35,868 bases of DNA from Clostridium senegalense JC122. Lineage in GTDB: Bacteria > Bacillota > Clostridia > Clostridiales > Clostridiaceae. Positions 23,345-32,983 of this stretch are shown piece after piece. Made by a program: the position numbers and the translations under genes. Numbering within the stretch: position 1 is the first letter of the stretch; each line of letters starts with the position of its first letter. Under the pieces are notes generated by a model. That model made no database searches, was not told the DNA's origin, and saw only the letters and a program-made list of their open reading frames with translations. Where the stretch lies: positions 86,996 through 122,863 of the forward strand of contig NZ_HE611052.1 in assembly GCF_000285575.1 (NCBI RefSeq), given 5' to 3'.

Positions 23345-25432
23345 ATGAAATCTTTTTTTCCTAAAGTTTTTAGGTATAAAAATAACGGTGATTTAAAAAA
23401 GAAAAGCATAAAAAATCAAATACTTTTATTACTTTTACCATTAACTATCGGTGCTATGATTGTTATGGTAGGTATATCTTATACTACAGCTCAAAAAATT
23501 TTATTTTCTGAAATTGATGAAAAAATGTCTTATCAAACTAATTCTACAATAGAATTTATTAGCAAACTTTTAGATAGACATGGCCAAATTGCAAGAACAT
23601 TAGCAAGTTCTGCTAAATCATTTAATGGAGATATAAATGAAAACAATTCCCAAAATCTAGTTAAATCATTTATAGAAACTAATAATGAAACTTTTGGTTC
23701 AGGTCTATTTTATGAACCGTACTTAATAGATAAAAATACTAAATTTTTATCACATTATGGTTATAAGAAAGATGGACAAATTCTTTACACAAATGTATAT
23801 TCCAAAGATGACTATACAAAAGACTACTGGTATAAACTAGGTGCTAGTTCTAAAGGGGATTTAATGTGGTGTGAGCCATATTTAGATGAATATACTAATG
23901 TTACTATGTTAACATCAGTATGTCCTATTTTACAAAACAATAAACTTTTAGGAGTTGCAACTGCTGACATTGACCTATCTACTATTCAAAAGACTATATC
24001 AGAAATTAAAGTAGGAAAGTTAGGAAGAGCATTCTTATTAACATCAAATGGTACTTATATAGCAGATAAAGATTCATCAAAGGTCTTAAAAATGAATATT
24101 AAAGAAGATTCTAACGACAGCCTTAAGACAATTAGTAATAACATATTATCTTCTGAATCTGGTAAATCTTCATTTAAAGATGATAATGGAACAAATATAA
24201 CATTTTTCTCCACTATTCCTGAAACCAATTGGAAACTTGTTATGTGTATACCAGAATCAGAACTTTTAAATCCACTAAGAGTTTTAGCCTTTAAAATTTT
24301 TGTAGCTATGCTTTTTGTTATTATTTTAGTAACTATATGTATAACTAAATTAGCCAATAATCTAAAAGTAAGAATATCTAAGGTCAATTCTTTAGCCGAA
24401 GCTATTGCAAATGGTGATTTAACTTATAGAATAGATGTAACATATAATGATGAATTAGGAGATATGTCAAATCATCTTAATAAAATGGGTGATAACTTAA
24501 AAACTGTAATCGAAAAAGTATCTATTGGCCTTGAACAAGTTGTTTCTACTTCTGAAGAACTAACTGCTAGTGCTAATGAAACTAAAGAAGCAGCTAATCA
24601 AATTTCTATATCTATTCAAGATGTTGCTAATGGTGCTGAAATGCAATCTACATCTTTTATTGAAGCTTCTAAAGAAGGTGAAAAACTTCACCATAGAGTT
24701 TCTGATATATCTTCATCTATTTCTTCTGTAAGTGCTGCTTCTAACCTTGCCTATGATAAAGCATTAAGTGGTAATAATGTAGTTACTTCAACCATAACTC
24801 ATATGAAAGACATTAATACAAAAGTATCTTCTTCAGCTCAAATTGTTAATTCTCTTAATGAAAAGTCAATTGAAATTGGTAATATATTATCTTTAATTTC
24901 TAACATAGCATCCCAAACTAATCTTTTGGCTTTAAATGCCGCTATTGAAGCTGCGAGAGCTGGAGAAAAAGGAAAGGGCTTTGCTGTAGTTGCTGATGAA
25001 ATACGAAAACTTGCTGAACAATCTTCAGATGCAGCTAAAAATATTTCTGTTATAATAAATGAAGTTCAAAATGAAATACAAAATGCTTCATTATCAATGA
25101 ATGACGGGTGCAAATTTGTAGATGAGGGTATGACTATGGTTTTTGAAGCCGGAAACTCATTTGAAAACATTCTACAGGAAGTTAAATCTATTTCTGAGAG
25201 CGTAAATGATTTATCTTTTGCTATGGATAAAGTTTTATCAAGTAGTACTATTATGGTACAATCTGTTATTAATTCTTCAGAAATTTCTACTACAACTTCT
25301 GCTAATACTCAGAATGTAGCTGCTTCTAGTGAAGAACAAACTGCTCTTATGAATGAAGTTTCTAATGCTTCAGAAAATCTATCTCAAATGGCATGTGAAC
25401 TTCAATTAGAAATTTCTAAATTTGTACTTTAA
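23345..25432 (+). CDS. Methyl-accepting chemotaxis protein with dCache sensor
   Basis: This 695-residue chemoreceptor has one membrane span near residues 25-45, an extracellular double-Cache-type sensor (about 45-300, with [17 protein letters not shown] and [11 protein letters not shown]), and a second span (about 312-335). A HAMP domain and the cytoplasmic signalling coiled coil follow, with the conserved tip [20 protein letters not shown]. The sensor arrangement suits amino-acid-like or other small ligands. No C-terminal CheR-binding pentapeptide is present. A TTG in the SD itself (GGAGGAG) gives a longer reading frame; the ATG at 23345 six bases after the SD is the real start. It lies alone, with no chemotaxis operon nearby. 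Confidence 0.93.
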   Translation: MKSFFPKVFRYKNNGDLKKKSIKNQILLLLLPLTIGAMIVMVGISYTTAQKILFSEIDEKMSYQTNSTIEFISKLLDRHGQIARTLASSAKSFNGDINENNSQNLVKSFIETNNETFGSGLFYEPYLIDKNTKFLSHYGYKKDGQILYTNVYSKDDYTKDYWYKLGASSKGDLMWCEPYLDEYTNVTMLTSVCPILQNNKLLGVATADIDLSTIQKTISEIKVGKLGRAFLLTSNGTYIADKDSSKVLKMNIKEDSNDSLKTISNNILSSESGKSSFKDDNGTNITFFSTIPETNWKLVMCIPESELLNPLRVLAFKIFVAMLFVIILVTICITKLANNLKVRISKVNSLAEAIANGDLTYRIDVTYNDELGDMSNHLNKMGDNLKTVIEKVSIGLEQVVSTSEELTASANETKEAANQISISIQDVANGAEMQSTSFIEASKEGEKLHHRVSDISSSISSVSAASNLAYDKALSGNNVVTSTITHMKDINTKVSSSAQIVNSLNEKSIEIGNILSLISNIASQTNLLALNAAIEAARAGEKGKGFAVVADEIRKLAEQSSDAAKNISVIINEVQNEIQNASLSMNDGCKFVDEGMTMVFEAGNSFENILQEVKSISESVNDLSFAMDKVLSSSTIMVQSVINSSEISTTTSANTQNVAASSEEQTALMNEVSNASENLSQMACELQLEISKFVL

Positions 25433-25456
25433 ATAAAAAAATTATATTAACACAAA

Positions 25457-25488
25457 AGACAGGTTTAATTTATTATCAAAACCTGTCT
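25457..25488. terminator. Bidirectional terminator
   Basis: AGACAGGTTT pairs with AAACCTGTCT between the convergent chemoreceptor and pyrophosphatase genes, with T-rich flanks. Confidence 0.88.
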
Positions 25489-25510
25489 CTTATTTTAATC
25501 AAAATTAATA

Positions 25511-27526
25511 TTATTTTAAAAGTATTCCACCATAATTACTTATAACTACTGCAAATACTACTGAAACTATTGTCATAAGTTTTATTAAAATATTCATAGA
25601 TGGTCCAGAAGTATCTTTAAATGGATCTCCAACTGTATCCCCTACAACTGCTGCTTTATGCGAATCACTTCCTTTTCCGCCATAAGCTCCACCTTCAATA
25701 TATTTTTTAGCATTATCCCATGCACCACCAGCATTAGACATAAACATTGCAACCATAACACCAGTTCCTAGAGCTCCTGCAATTGTCCCAGCAAGTGCTT
25801 CCGCTCCTAACAAGAATCCAACTGCTAGTGGTATAGCTATTGCTAAAATACCTGGTAGTAACATTTCCTTTAATGCTGCATCTGTTGAAATTTCAACACA
25901 TTTTGCATAATCTGGCTTTTCAGTTCCTTCCATTATTCCTTTTTTCTCTTTAAATTGACGTCTAACTTCTTCAACCATTTTAGTTGCAGACTTTCCTACT
26001 GCCTCCATGGTTAATGCAGCAAATAAAAATGGTACCATACATCCTACTAAAAGTCCTGTAAGTGTCAATGGATTTAATAAATTTATACTTTCTAAATTAA
26101 CAGCCTGAGCATAAGATGCAAACAAAGCTAATGCTGTTAGTGCTGCCGAACCAATAGCAAAACCTTTACCAATTGCTGCAGTAGTATTTCCAACTGAATC
26201 TAATTTATCAGTAATCTCTCTAACTTCCTTTGGCATATCAGCCATTTGTGCAATTCCACCAGCATTATCTGCAATTGGACCATATGCATCTACAGAAATG
26301 ACCATACCTGATGTTGCAAGCATTCCTACTGCAGCTAACGCAATTCCATATAAACCTAAACTTGCATCTTTTGAACCACCTATTAAGAAATATGATAGTA
26401 ATACTCCTAATGCAATTATCAAAATAGGTACAACTGTAGATTTCATTCCAATAGCAAGACCTGAAATTATATTTGTAGCTGCTCCTGTTTGAGACTCCTG
26501 TGCAATAATTTTTACTGGTTTATAATTATCTGATGTGTAATACTCTGTAATTTTACCTATGAAAACCCCAACTAATATTCCCACTAAAACAGATATAAAT
26601 GGTTTTATAGTATTTAAAATAGTTTTGCTTAAAATCAACGAAAATATTATCATAAGTACTACAGATACATATAGTCCTAAATTCAATGTTTTCTGTGGAT
26701 CTTTTCCTTTAGAATATCTAACTATAAATATAGCAATTATTGACGCTATTATACCAGCAACAGACACATATATTGGAAACATAACAGCATTTTTTCCTAG
26801 TGATACACTTGCTGCGACTCCAAGAGTTAATGCAGATATTAAAGAACCAACATAGGATTCAAAAAGATCTGCTCCCATTCCTGCTATATCCCCTACATTA
26901 TCCCCTACATTATCAGCTATAACAGCAGGATTTCTTGGGTCATCTTCCGGGATTCCAACTTCTACCTTTCCAACAAGGTCAGCACCTACATCTGCAGCTT
27001 TAGTATATATTCCTCCACCTACACGTGCAAAAAGAGCTATAGATGATGCACCTAATCCAAAACCTGTAATATATTCTATTTCTAAGTTGAAAATTAAAGA
27101 TAACATTGCAATACCTAAAACTCCAAGTCCTACAACAGAAAGTCCCATAACTGTTCCCCCAGAAAAAGCTATGGATAAAGCATCTTCTTTTCCTTTAGTA
27201 GCAGCTTGTGCAGTTCGTACATTAGCTTTTACTCCTACCTTCATACCTGCATATCCAGCAGCAATTGAAAATATTGCACCTAATACAAAACTTATAGATG
27301 TTTTTATATGAAGAAATACTGCAATAGCAATGGCTACCACTAATATAAATATCCCCAAATATCTATATTCCTTCTTCAAAAATGCCATTGCACCTTCACT
27401 TATATGGCCTGCAATCTCCTCCATTTTTTTATTTCCCACTTCTTTTTTTGAAATTTCTTTTGATATAAACATTGCAAAAAGTAAAGTTAACACTGATACT
27501 ATTATTGCAAAAAATAAAAAAGACAT
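25511..27526 (-). CDS. hppA: Membrane-bound ion-pumping pyrophosphatase (K+-dependent type)
   Basis: This 671-residue protein has about sixteen membrane spans and couples pyrophosphate hydrolysis to H+ or Na+ pumping across the cytoplasmic membrane. The substrate-binding loops are present: [39 protein letters not shown], and near the C-terminus [26 protein letters not shown]. The selectivity stretch reads [16 protein letters not shown], with alanine where K+-independent enzymes have lysine, so it should need K+. Whether it pumps H+ or Na+ cannot be decided with confidence by eye. SD GGGGG lies before the ATG. It is convergent with the chemoreceptor gene. Confidence 0.94.
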   Translation of the reverse strand: MSFLFFAIIVSVLTLLFAMFISKEISKKEVGNKKMEEIAGHISEGAMAFLKKEYRYLGIFILVVAIAIAVFLHIKTSISFVLGAIFSIAAGYAGMKVGVKANVRTAQAATKGKEDALSIAFSGGTVMGLSVVGLGVLGIAMLSLIFNLEIEYITGFGLGASSIALFARVGGGIYTKAADVGADLVGKVEVGIPEDDPRNPAVIADNVGDNVGDIAGMGADLFESYVGSLISALTLGVAASVSLGKNAVMFPIYVSVAGIIASIIAIFIVRYSKGKDPQKTLNLGLYVSVVLMIIFSLILSKTILNTIKPFISVLVGILVGVFIGKITEYYTSDNYKPVKIIAQESQTGAATNIISGLAIGMKSTVVPILIIALGVLLSYFLIGGSKDASLGLYGIALAAVGMLATSGMVISVDAYGPIADNAGGIAQMADMPKEVREITDKLDSVGNTTAAIGKGFAIGSAALTALALFASYAQAVNLESINLLNPLTLTGLLVGCMVPFLFAALTMEAVGKSATKMVEEVRRQFKEKKGIMEGTEKPDYAKCVEISTDAALKEMLLPGILAIAIPLAVGFLLGAEALAGTIAGALGTGVMVAMFMSNAGGAWDNAKKYIEGGAYGGKGSDSHKAAVVGDTVGDPFKDTSGPSMNILIKLMTIVSVVFAVVISNYGGILLK

Positions 27527-27753
27527 AAAATACCCCCTTTAAGTATCATTTTTCCGTAAAACTATTACTAATAGATTTCATAGTAACTATTACTATTTTC
27601 TATAAGTATATATTCTTCTTTTTAAAGTTTTCCCCTTTAACATTTATATAAACTTTTTGTAAACTTTTACACTAAATGTAATGACATTTTATAACATATT
27701 TTTCAAGATTAAGTTTAAATTTTCTGAATATTATCTTTTTCTATTTATTATGT

Positions 27754-27759
27754 TATAAT
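27754..27759 (+). promoter_or_regulatory. Likely -10 box of the btu operon
   Basis: TGTTATAAT is an extended -10 (hexamer 27754-27759) about 50 bases before the cobalamin aptamer. The -35 position carries only a weak TTATCT. Confidence 0.55.
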
Positions 27760-27810
27760 CGTGTGGAGCTAATTGCTAAATTATTTTTAAAATTGAATAT
27801 TTTTAACTTT

Positions 27811-27982
27811 TTGGTTTAAATGTGATTAATTTCAATTTATTAAAAGGGAAAAGAGTTTAAATCTCTTACGGTCCAGCCACTGTAATGAAGAGCAAATTTT
27901 TATTATACCACTGCAAATTATAAATTTAAGTTTGTGGGAAGGTGAACATTTGTGATGAATCTAAGTCAGGAGACCTGCCAAT
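27811..27982 (+). ncRNA. Cobalamin riboswitch controlling btuFCD
   Basis: Conserved aptamer parts appear in order: AAAGGGAA, CCAGCCACTGT, CCACTG, GTGGGAAGG, and the B12 box AAGTCAGGAGACCTGCC (27963-27979). A terminator hairpin lies about 90 bases downstream, ahead of a B12 importer operon. Cobalamin binding should favour termination and shut off import. Its central region (GGTCCAGCCACTGT) is shorter than in the orphan riboswitch at 4772-4919. Confidence 0.93.
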
Positions 27983-28070
27983 AAGTTCTAAAGTTGCTTA
28001 CTAGGATAGGTTAATTTTAATTAAATTTAATACATTACATCATTAGTTGTATGTTTTAAAGTTATTTATT

Positions 28071-28100
28071 ACAGTATCTTATTCTAGGATACTGTTTTTT
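28071..28100 (+). terminator. Attenuator terminator of the btu riboswitch
   Basis: ACAGTATC pairs with GATACTGT over a 9-base loop and runs into six T, between the B12 box and btuF. This is the expression platform. The following 130 bases to the btuF SD are AT-rich with no gene. Confidence 0.85.
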
Positions 28101-28234
28101 GTTATAGATTTATTATAATTATTAAATTAAATAATAAAATAAATTTAAAATATTTTTATTATTCTAATTATTATGTTTATAAATATTAAAATATTTATAT
28201 ATATTAATAAAAAGATTATTTAGGGGGATTTTTT

Positions 28235-29242
28235 ATGAGAAAACAAAAAATTTATTCATTAATTCTAGCAGTATCATTAACTGCATCAATTCTTTCAGGC
28301 TGTGGTGATACAAATAAAACTTCAAAAGAAGTTTCTTCAAATTCTGCTTCTGAGCAAAAAAATTATAAAGAAGTTACTGTAAACAATGATTTACCTTCTG
28401 GTAAAGAAGATGAAACTTTTTCTACTGCACCTAAAAAAGCTGTTACACTAAGTGGCTTTACAACAGAAATGCTACTTGCATTAGGGCTTGAAGATTCTAT
28501 AGCAGGATATTCATTTCAAGACAACGAAGTGCTACCTGAATATAAAGACGCACACTCCAAACTTAACAAATTATCTGATTTAATGCCATCTAAAGAAACA
28601 TTATTAGGTGTTGAACCTGATTTCATAACTGGATGGATGTCTACTTTTACTGAAAATAATTTTAATAATAAATTTTGCAAAGAAAATAATGTAAAAATTT
28701 ATGTTCCAAAATGTGAAAGTCCTAATGCAACAATGGAAACTGTTTATGAAGACTTTACTAACCTTGGGAAAATATTTAATGTAGAAAAAAACTCAGAAGA
28801 TGTTATATCTAAAATGAAAAAGGATATTGAAACTATTTCTTCTAAAATATCAAAAGATACAAAGCCAGTTAAAGCCTTTGTATATGATTCTGGTACAGAT
28901 ACTCCTTTTACTGCATGTAATGGTCTACCTACAGATTTAATAAGACTTGCTGGTGGTGAAAATATATTTAAAGATGGAGAAAAACCTTGGGCTAAAGTAA
29001 CTTGGGAAGAAGTTGTTAAACGAAACCCTGAGCAAATAATAGTAATGCAATATAATGCAGCTGATGATGTTGAAGAAAAAATAAACTTTTTAAAAAATCA
29101 TGATGCATTAAAAGATGTAGATGCTATAAAAAACAATAAAATATTTGTATTAGAGCTTTCAGAAGTAGTTGCTGGTGTTAGAAATCCTGGTGCTATAAAA
29201 GCTATGGCGGAAAATTTCCATCCTGAAATATTCAAAAAATAA
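28235..29242 (+). CDS. btuF: Corrinoid ABC transporter substrate-binding lipoprotein
   Basis: This 335-residue lipoprotein has lipobox LSGC (Cys at about residue 23), a serine-rich linker, then a periplasmic-binding-protein type 2 fold of the class III cobalamin/iron-siderophore kind (KKAVTLSGFTTEMLLALGL, then GVEPDFITGW and later AGGENIF). It should capture cobalamin or another corrinoid outside the cell and hand it to the permease. The riboswitch upstream fixes the ligand class more firmly than the protein sequence does. SD AGGGGGA. It is the first gene of a three-gene operon, 16 bases before the permease gene. Confidence 0.92.
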   Translation: MRKQKIYSLILAVSLTASILSGCGDTNKTSKEVSSNSASEQKNYKEVTVNNDLPSGKEDETFSTAPKKAVTLSGFTTEMLLALGLEDSIAGYSFQDNEVLPEYKDAHSKLNKLSDLMPSKETLLGVEPDFITGWMSTFTENNFNNKFCKENNVKIYVPKCESPNATMETVYEDFTNLGKIFNVEKNSEDVISKMKKDIETISSKISKDTKPVKAFVYDSGTDTPFTACNGLPTDLIRLAGGENIFKDGEKPWAKVTWEEVVKRNPEQIIVMQYNAADDVEEKINFLKNHDALKDVDAIKNNKIFVLELSEVVAGVRNPGAIKAMAENFHPEIFKK

Positions 29243-29258
29243 ATTGGAGCGTTTTAAA

Positions 29259-30305
29259 ATGAAAAAATTAAAAACAAACATATATATTATCTACATAGCA
29301 TTAATATTATTTTTAGTATTTTCTATAATAGTTGCTATTAATGTTGGTACAGTAGATGTGAGTAGTTCTGAACTTTTCAAAATTATAATTAATAAAACAT
29401 CTGGAAATGATGTCTTTGATAAAACATGGTCCAGTTCTGTAGAAAATATAATTTGGCAGTTAAGATTACCTCGAACTCTTCTTGCTGGAATTGTTGGTGC
29501 CGGTCTTGCTCTTTCTGGAGTATTAATGCAGGCTTTAACAAAAAATGTTCTTGCTGATCCATATATACTTGGTATTTCATCCGGTGCATCTACCGGTGCA
29601 GTTATAAGTATATTACTTGGAAGTAGTTTAGCTATACCTTTTATGTCTATCCATATAGGTGCATTTATAGGTGCGTTATTCTCTTCAATATTAGTATTTG
29701 TACTTTCAAGTAAAAAAGGTAAATTTTCATCTTCAAGTTTAGTTCTAACAGGGGTTGCTGTAGCATCAGTATTCTCTGCAATAACAAATTTTATTATATT
29801 TAAAGCAGAAGATGTAAGAAAATTATATTCAGTTATGTTTTGGATGACTGGGTCTCTTGCTGGATCTAAATGGGATGATGTTCCTTTAGCATTTTTAGTG
29901 CTTATAATTTCATCTGTTATATCTTTAGTTATTCATAAAACTCTTGATGCAATGCTTCTAGGTGAAGATGCTGCTATAACTTTAGGTGTTAATATTAAAC
30001 TTTTTAAAAAAATAATAATTGTAACAAGTACATTACTTACTGGAATCATGGTTTCTTTAAGTGGAATTATAGGCTTTGTTGGTCTTATTATTCCTCATAT
30101 TTGCAGAACAATTGCAGGTTCTGTACATAAAAAGCTTATTCCTTTAACAGTTCTTTTAGGTTCACTATTTTTAATATGGTCTGACATATTGGGTAGAATG
30201 ATAGGTTCAACTGAAGAACTTCCTATAGGCGTTGTTACCGCAATCATCGGTGCTCCATTCTTCCTATGGTTATTAAGAAAAAGTAAGTATTCTTTTGGAG
30301 GTTAA
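29259..30305 (+). CDS. btuC: Corrinoid ABC transporter permease (FecCD/BtuC family)
   Basis: This 348-residue permease has about ten membrane helices. Family motifs include WQLRLPRTLLAGIVGAGLALSGVLMQALTKN near the start, DPYILGISSGASTGA, and the ATPase-contact region GIIGFVGLIIPHICRTIAG. The start is the ATG at 29259, nine bases after GGAG. A TTG inside the SD would lengthen it by five codons and is unlikely. Its last codons (GGA GGT TAA) contain the SD of the ATPase gene, so the two are tightly coupled. Confidence 0.94.
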   Translation: MKKLKTNIYIIYIALILFLVFSIIVAINVGTVDVSSSELFKIIINKTSGNDVFDKTWSSSVENIIWQLRLPRTLLAGIVGAGLALSGVLMQALTKNVLADPYILGISSGASTGAVISILLGSSLAIPFMSIHIGAFIGALFSSILVFVLSSKKGKFSSSSLVLTGVAVASVFSAITNFIIFKAEDVRKLYSVMFWMTGSLAGSKWDDVPLAFLVLIISSVISLVIHKTLDAMLLGEDAAITLGVNIKLFKKIIIVTSTLLTGIMVSLSGIIGFVGLIIPHICRTIAGSVHKKLIPLTVLLGSLFLIWSDILGRMIGSTEELPIGVVTAIIGAPFFLWLLRKSKYSFGG

Positions 30306-30306
30306 A

Positions 30307-31092
30307 ATGACTAAGCTACATGTTAAGAATTTAAATTATAAACACATATTAAAAGATATAAATCTTGAAATATCGAAGGGAGATTTTGTAGGAATCATAG
30401 GTCCAAATGGTAGTGGAAAATCAACTTTACTTAAAAATATATATAGAGTTTTTACTCCAGATAGTGGTGAGGTTTTACTTAATAATAAAAACATAAAAAA
30501 ATTATCTCATAAAGATATCGCAAAAGATATGTCAGTAGTGGCACAAGAAAATAGACCAGAATTTGACTTTAATGTGCTTGACATGGTGCTTATCGGAAGA
30601 TTTTCACATAAAGGCTTATTTGAAGATAATACAAAATCAGATATTTCTTTTGCAGAAAACTGTCTTGAAAAAGTTGGAATGCTTAAATTTAAAGATAGAA
30701 GTTTTTCAAATCTATCTGGTGGTGAAAAGCAAAGAGTTTTAATTGCCAGAGCTCTTGCACAACAAAGTGATTTCATGATTCTAGATGAACCAACCAACCA
30801 TTTAGATATTGGATACCAGCTGCAAATAATGGATATTATAAAAGCTCAAAATCTAACAGTATTTTCAGCAATACATGATTTAAATATAGCATGCTACTAT
30901 TGTGATAAAATTTTTGTTATGAAAAATGGTGTTATATTAGATTTTGGAACTCCTGAAGACGTATTAAATGAAAAAATAGTCAAAGAACTTTTTGGAATTA
31001 ATTGTAGTATTGAAAAAAGTTCTGCTACTAATAAATTAAATATAACCTATATTCCTAATTCTTTCAAAAATGAAGAATTAAAAGTTATTTAG
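30307..31092 (+). CDS. btuD: Corrinoid ABC transporter ATP-binding protein
   Basis: This 261-residue ATPase energises the BtuFC importer from the cytosolic face. Walker A GPNGSGKST, Q-loop VAQE, signature LSGGEKQR, Walker B MILDEPTNHLD and switch histidine AIHDLN are all intact. The ATG at 30307 begins one base after the btuC stop, with the SD GGAGG lying within the end of btuC. The C-terminal 40 residues form the usual FepC/BtuD-type extension. A strong terminator follows, ending the operon. Confidence 0.95.
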   Translation: MTKLHVKNLNYKHILKDINLEISKGDFVGIIGPNGSGKSTLLKNIYRVFTPDSGEVLLNNKNIKKLSHKDIAKDMSVVAQENRPEFDFNVLDMVLIGRFSHKGLFEDNTKSDISFAENCLEKVGMLKFKDRSFSNLSGGEKQRVLIARALAQQSDFMILDEPTNHLDIGYQLQIMDIIKAQNLTVFSAIHDLNIACYYCDKIFVMKNGVILDFGTPEDVLNEKIVKELFGINCSIEKSSATNKLNITYIPNSFKNEELKVI

Positions 31093-31093
31093 T

Positions 31094-31127
31094 AAAAGCC
31101 TGTGATAATTAAAATCACAGGCTTTTT
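31094..31127. terminator. Terminator of the btu operon
   Basis: AAAAGCCTGTGAT pairs with ATCACAGGCTTTTT over seven bases, directly after btuD. It is also usable by the convergent DUF4491 gene. Confidence 0.93.
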
Positions 31128-31133
31128 ATACAA

Positions 31134-31427
31134 TTAATACTTCCTTTTAGGATTTTTAGGAAACCAACCTTTTTTTACTCTCTCTTCTTGTTCAATTATT
31201 TCATGAATACTCCAAAGACATGAAAAACCTGTTACCCCTAATATAGATGCAATAATATTGTTTTTAACTATTAAAGATATTCCTATAAAAATTAATCCTA
31301 ATATAAAAAACATTGGCCATATATTCTTACCAAAATAATATTCCCCCTTAATGACTATTGGATGAAATACTCCAATGATAAAAAAAGCCATTAATCCAAT
31401 CATAATACCTTGCAAGTTCAAAATCAT
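31134..31427 (-). CDS. DUF4491 family membrane protein
   Basis: This 97-residue protein has three hydrophobic segments and matches DUF4491 as I know it: GVFHPIVIKGEYYFG near the start, then SCLWSIHEIIEQEERVKKGWFPKNPKRK at the C-terminus, which is nearly invariant in the family. Its function is unknown. The ATG lies only four bases after GAGG, so initiation two codons later at TTG is possible. It shares a hairpin terminator with btuD. Confidence 0.85.
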   Translation of the reverse strand: MILNLQGIMIGLMAFFIIGVFHPIVIKGEYYFGKNIWPMFFILGLIFIGISLIVKNNIIASILGVTGFSCLWSIHEIIEQEERVKKGWFPKNPKRKY

Positions 31428-31524
31428 ACCACCTCATAAATTTTTAATACATACTTTTTAATTTTTAGTATGCTTTATAAGTAAATTTAACAAAACATTC
31501 TTTTAAAATACTTACATTTATTAA

Positions 31525-31815
31525 TTATACTCCCAAAACAAGTGTTCCTATAATCCAATATATTGCCCACCAAAACAATAATATTGCATTAATTATTATT
31601 AGAAAAACTGCTAACTTAGTTTTATGTCTTATGAATCCTATTATTGAAAATATTCCTCCAATAAATGCAAAAATACTTGGACCAATAAGAATTAAAATTC
31701 CTTCCAACACCGTTGCATGAGTTGGTATAAGTTGAATAAATTCATTTACTAAAACTAAGAAAGATAATACTAAAATACTTAAAGACCACTTAGTAAATAT
31801 ACTTTCATACTTCAT
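31525..31815 (-). CDS. Small three-span membrane protein, unknown
   Basis: This 96-residue hydrophobic protein has segments at about 11-29, 37-62 and 68-92. A lone charged loop (RHKTK) lies between the last two, and the final segment is tryptophan-rich (LLFWWAIYWIIG). Such short integral membrane proteins are common and this one shows no family signature I know. SD AAGGGAG lies seven bases before the ATG. It is on the same strand as, and 98 bases upstream of, the DUF4491 gene, so a shared transcript is possible. Confidence 0.7.
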   Translation of the reverse strand: MKYESIFTKWSLSILVLSFLVLVNEFIQLIPTHATVLEGILILIGPSIFAFIGGIFSIIGFIRHKTKLAVFLIIINAILLFWWAIYWIIGTLVLGV

Positions 31816-32121
31816 CTCAATCTCCCTTATTGTACTTTAAATAAATTATTTCTAAATAATAATATAATTATATCATATTTACTTTTACAAAATACAACTC
31901 TGATTCTATTTAATTATATTTGTATTTCTAGAAAATATTATTAATATATTTTAAATTTATAGTTTATTTTTAATTTAAAGTAAATTACATAAAAAACTCT
32001 ATTTTTTATTATTTTTTTCATATATACTGCGCCTATTTTATTTCATGTTTTTTACTTATATGTTATAATCTTTTACAAATGTTGTTTTATTTACAATTTT
32101 AAACATGGGGGTTTTTATATT
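31816..32121 (+). other. Intergenic promoter region
   Basis: These 306 AT-rich bases separate divergent genes. For the rightward gene an extended -10 (TGTTATAAT, hexamer 32064-32069) is visible without a good -35. No reading frame or RNA motif was found. Confidence 0.45.
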
Positions 32122-32856
32122 ATGAACACAATTAATTTAAATTTTGACTGTAAAGTATTAGACGAAAATAATCCAGATTTAGTTTTTGGTGCAGCTGAAT
32201 GTCTTGCTGAAACTTTTGCTGGAGTAAAGATAGGCAAATTTACTATCTGTGAGCCTATGGCTAAAATATGTAAATTATCTAAAGAAGATATGATGGAATT
32301 TACTACAAATTATATAAAAGACATTGTAAATGATGGTTTATGTGTGGTAGCAGTAGATACTGATACTAATAAGGTTATTGGAGCTATGGCTTGCGAAAAT
32401 TATACTCCTAATAGAAAAGCTTCTTTTGAAGTAAAAAATGAATCAATAAACAATATATTTGGTTTTCTTGAAGAATTAGATAAACAATTTTTTACAATTG
32501 TAGAAAAGAGATTTGGAAGAAAAATAAGAAAAAATGAATATGTTCGTGGTTCTATGCTAGGGGTTAGAACAGAATTTAATAAAAAATATGTTGCACAAAA
32601 TATGCTTTCACTTGTAATGGACCAATGCGCGGAAAAAGGATTTAAAGCATTTTTTGTTGAAGCAACAAACTTTAAATCTCAAAAATTTAATAATCTTTAC
32701 GGTTTTTATACTGCTAAAGATTTACAAGGTAAACCTATATCTAAAAAATATTGTGACCATCAAATATTCCATCAAATTCCTGAAGATGTTGCTTTAGAAT
32801 GTTTACTTATGATAAAACCTGTTGAAAATGCTGTTGTCCAAGCATTATGCGTATAG
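32122..32856 (+). CDS. GNAT-like acetyltransferase (arylalkylamine-NAT-like)
   Basis: This 244-residue protein has the GNAT layout: CVVAVDTDTNKVIGAMACEN as the central strand pair, a long mid-insertion (about 105-145), a strand MLGVRTEFNKKYVAQNMLSLVMDQCAEKG in place of the usual Q/RxxGxG/A loop, then AFFVEATNFKSQKFNNLYGFY. The organisation recalls the animal-type arylalkylamine N-acetyltransferases more than typical bacterial GNATs. The acetyl-CoA loop is atypical (KKYVAQN), so catalysis is not assured. The SD GGGGG is 11 bases before the ATG. It is monocistronic and ends in a strong terminator. Confidence 0.72.
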   Translation: MNTINLNFDCKVLDENNPDLVFGAAECLAETFAGVKIGKFTICEPMAKICKLSKEDMMEFTTNYIKDIVNDGLCVVAVDTDTNKVIGAMACENYTPNRKASFEVKNESINNIFGFLEELDKQFFTIVEKRFGRKIRKNEYVRGSMLGVRTEFNKKYVAQNMLSLVMDQCAEKGFKAFFVEATNFKSQKFNNLYGFYTAKDLQGKPISKKYCDHQIFHQIPEDVALECLLMIKPVENAVVQALCV

Positions 32857-32894
32857 ATTATACTAATTATTTTCTATTCTAAGCATACATAAAT

Positions 32895-32936
32895 AATATG
32901 ACCCCTAAAAATACATAAAGGGGTCATATTATTTTA
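32895..32936. terminator. Bidirectional terminator
   Basis: AATATGACCCCT pairs with AGGGGTCATATT over 12 bases, followed by a T-rich tract. It lies between the GNAT-like gene and the convergent M6 protease gene. Confidence 0.92.
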
Positions 32937-32983
32937 AATTATCAATTTTTATAATTAAATTATCAGCTCATAAATGTTTTTAT

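Noticed and set aside
29244-29258. TTG start for btuC
   Set aside because: It lies in the SD (TTGGAGC); the ATG at 29259 is the natural start. The same applies to a TTG at 30295 for btuD.
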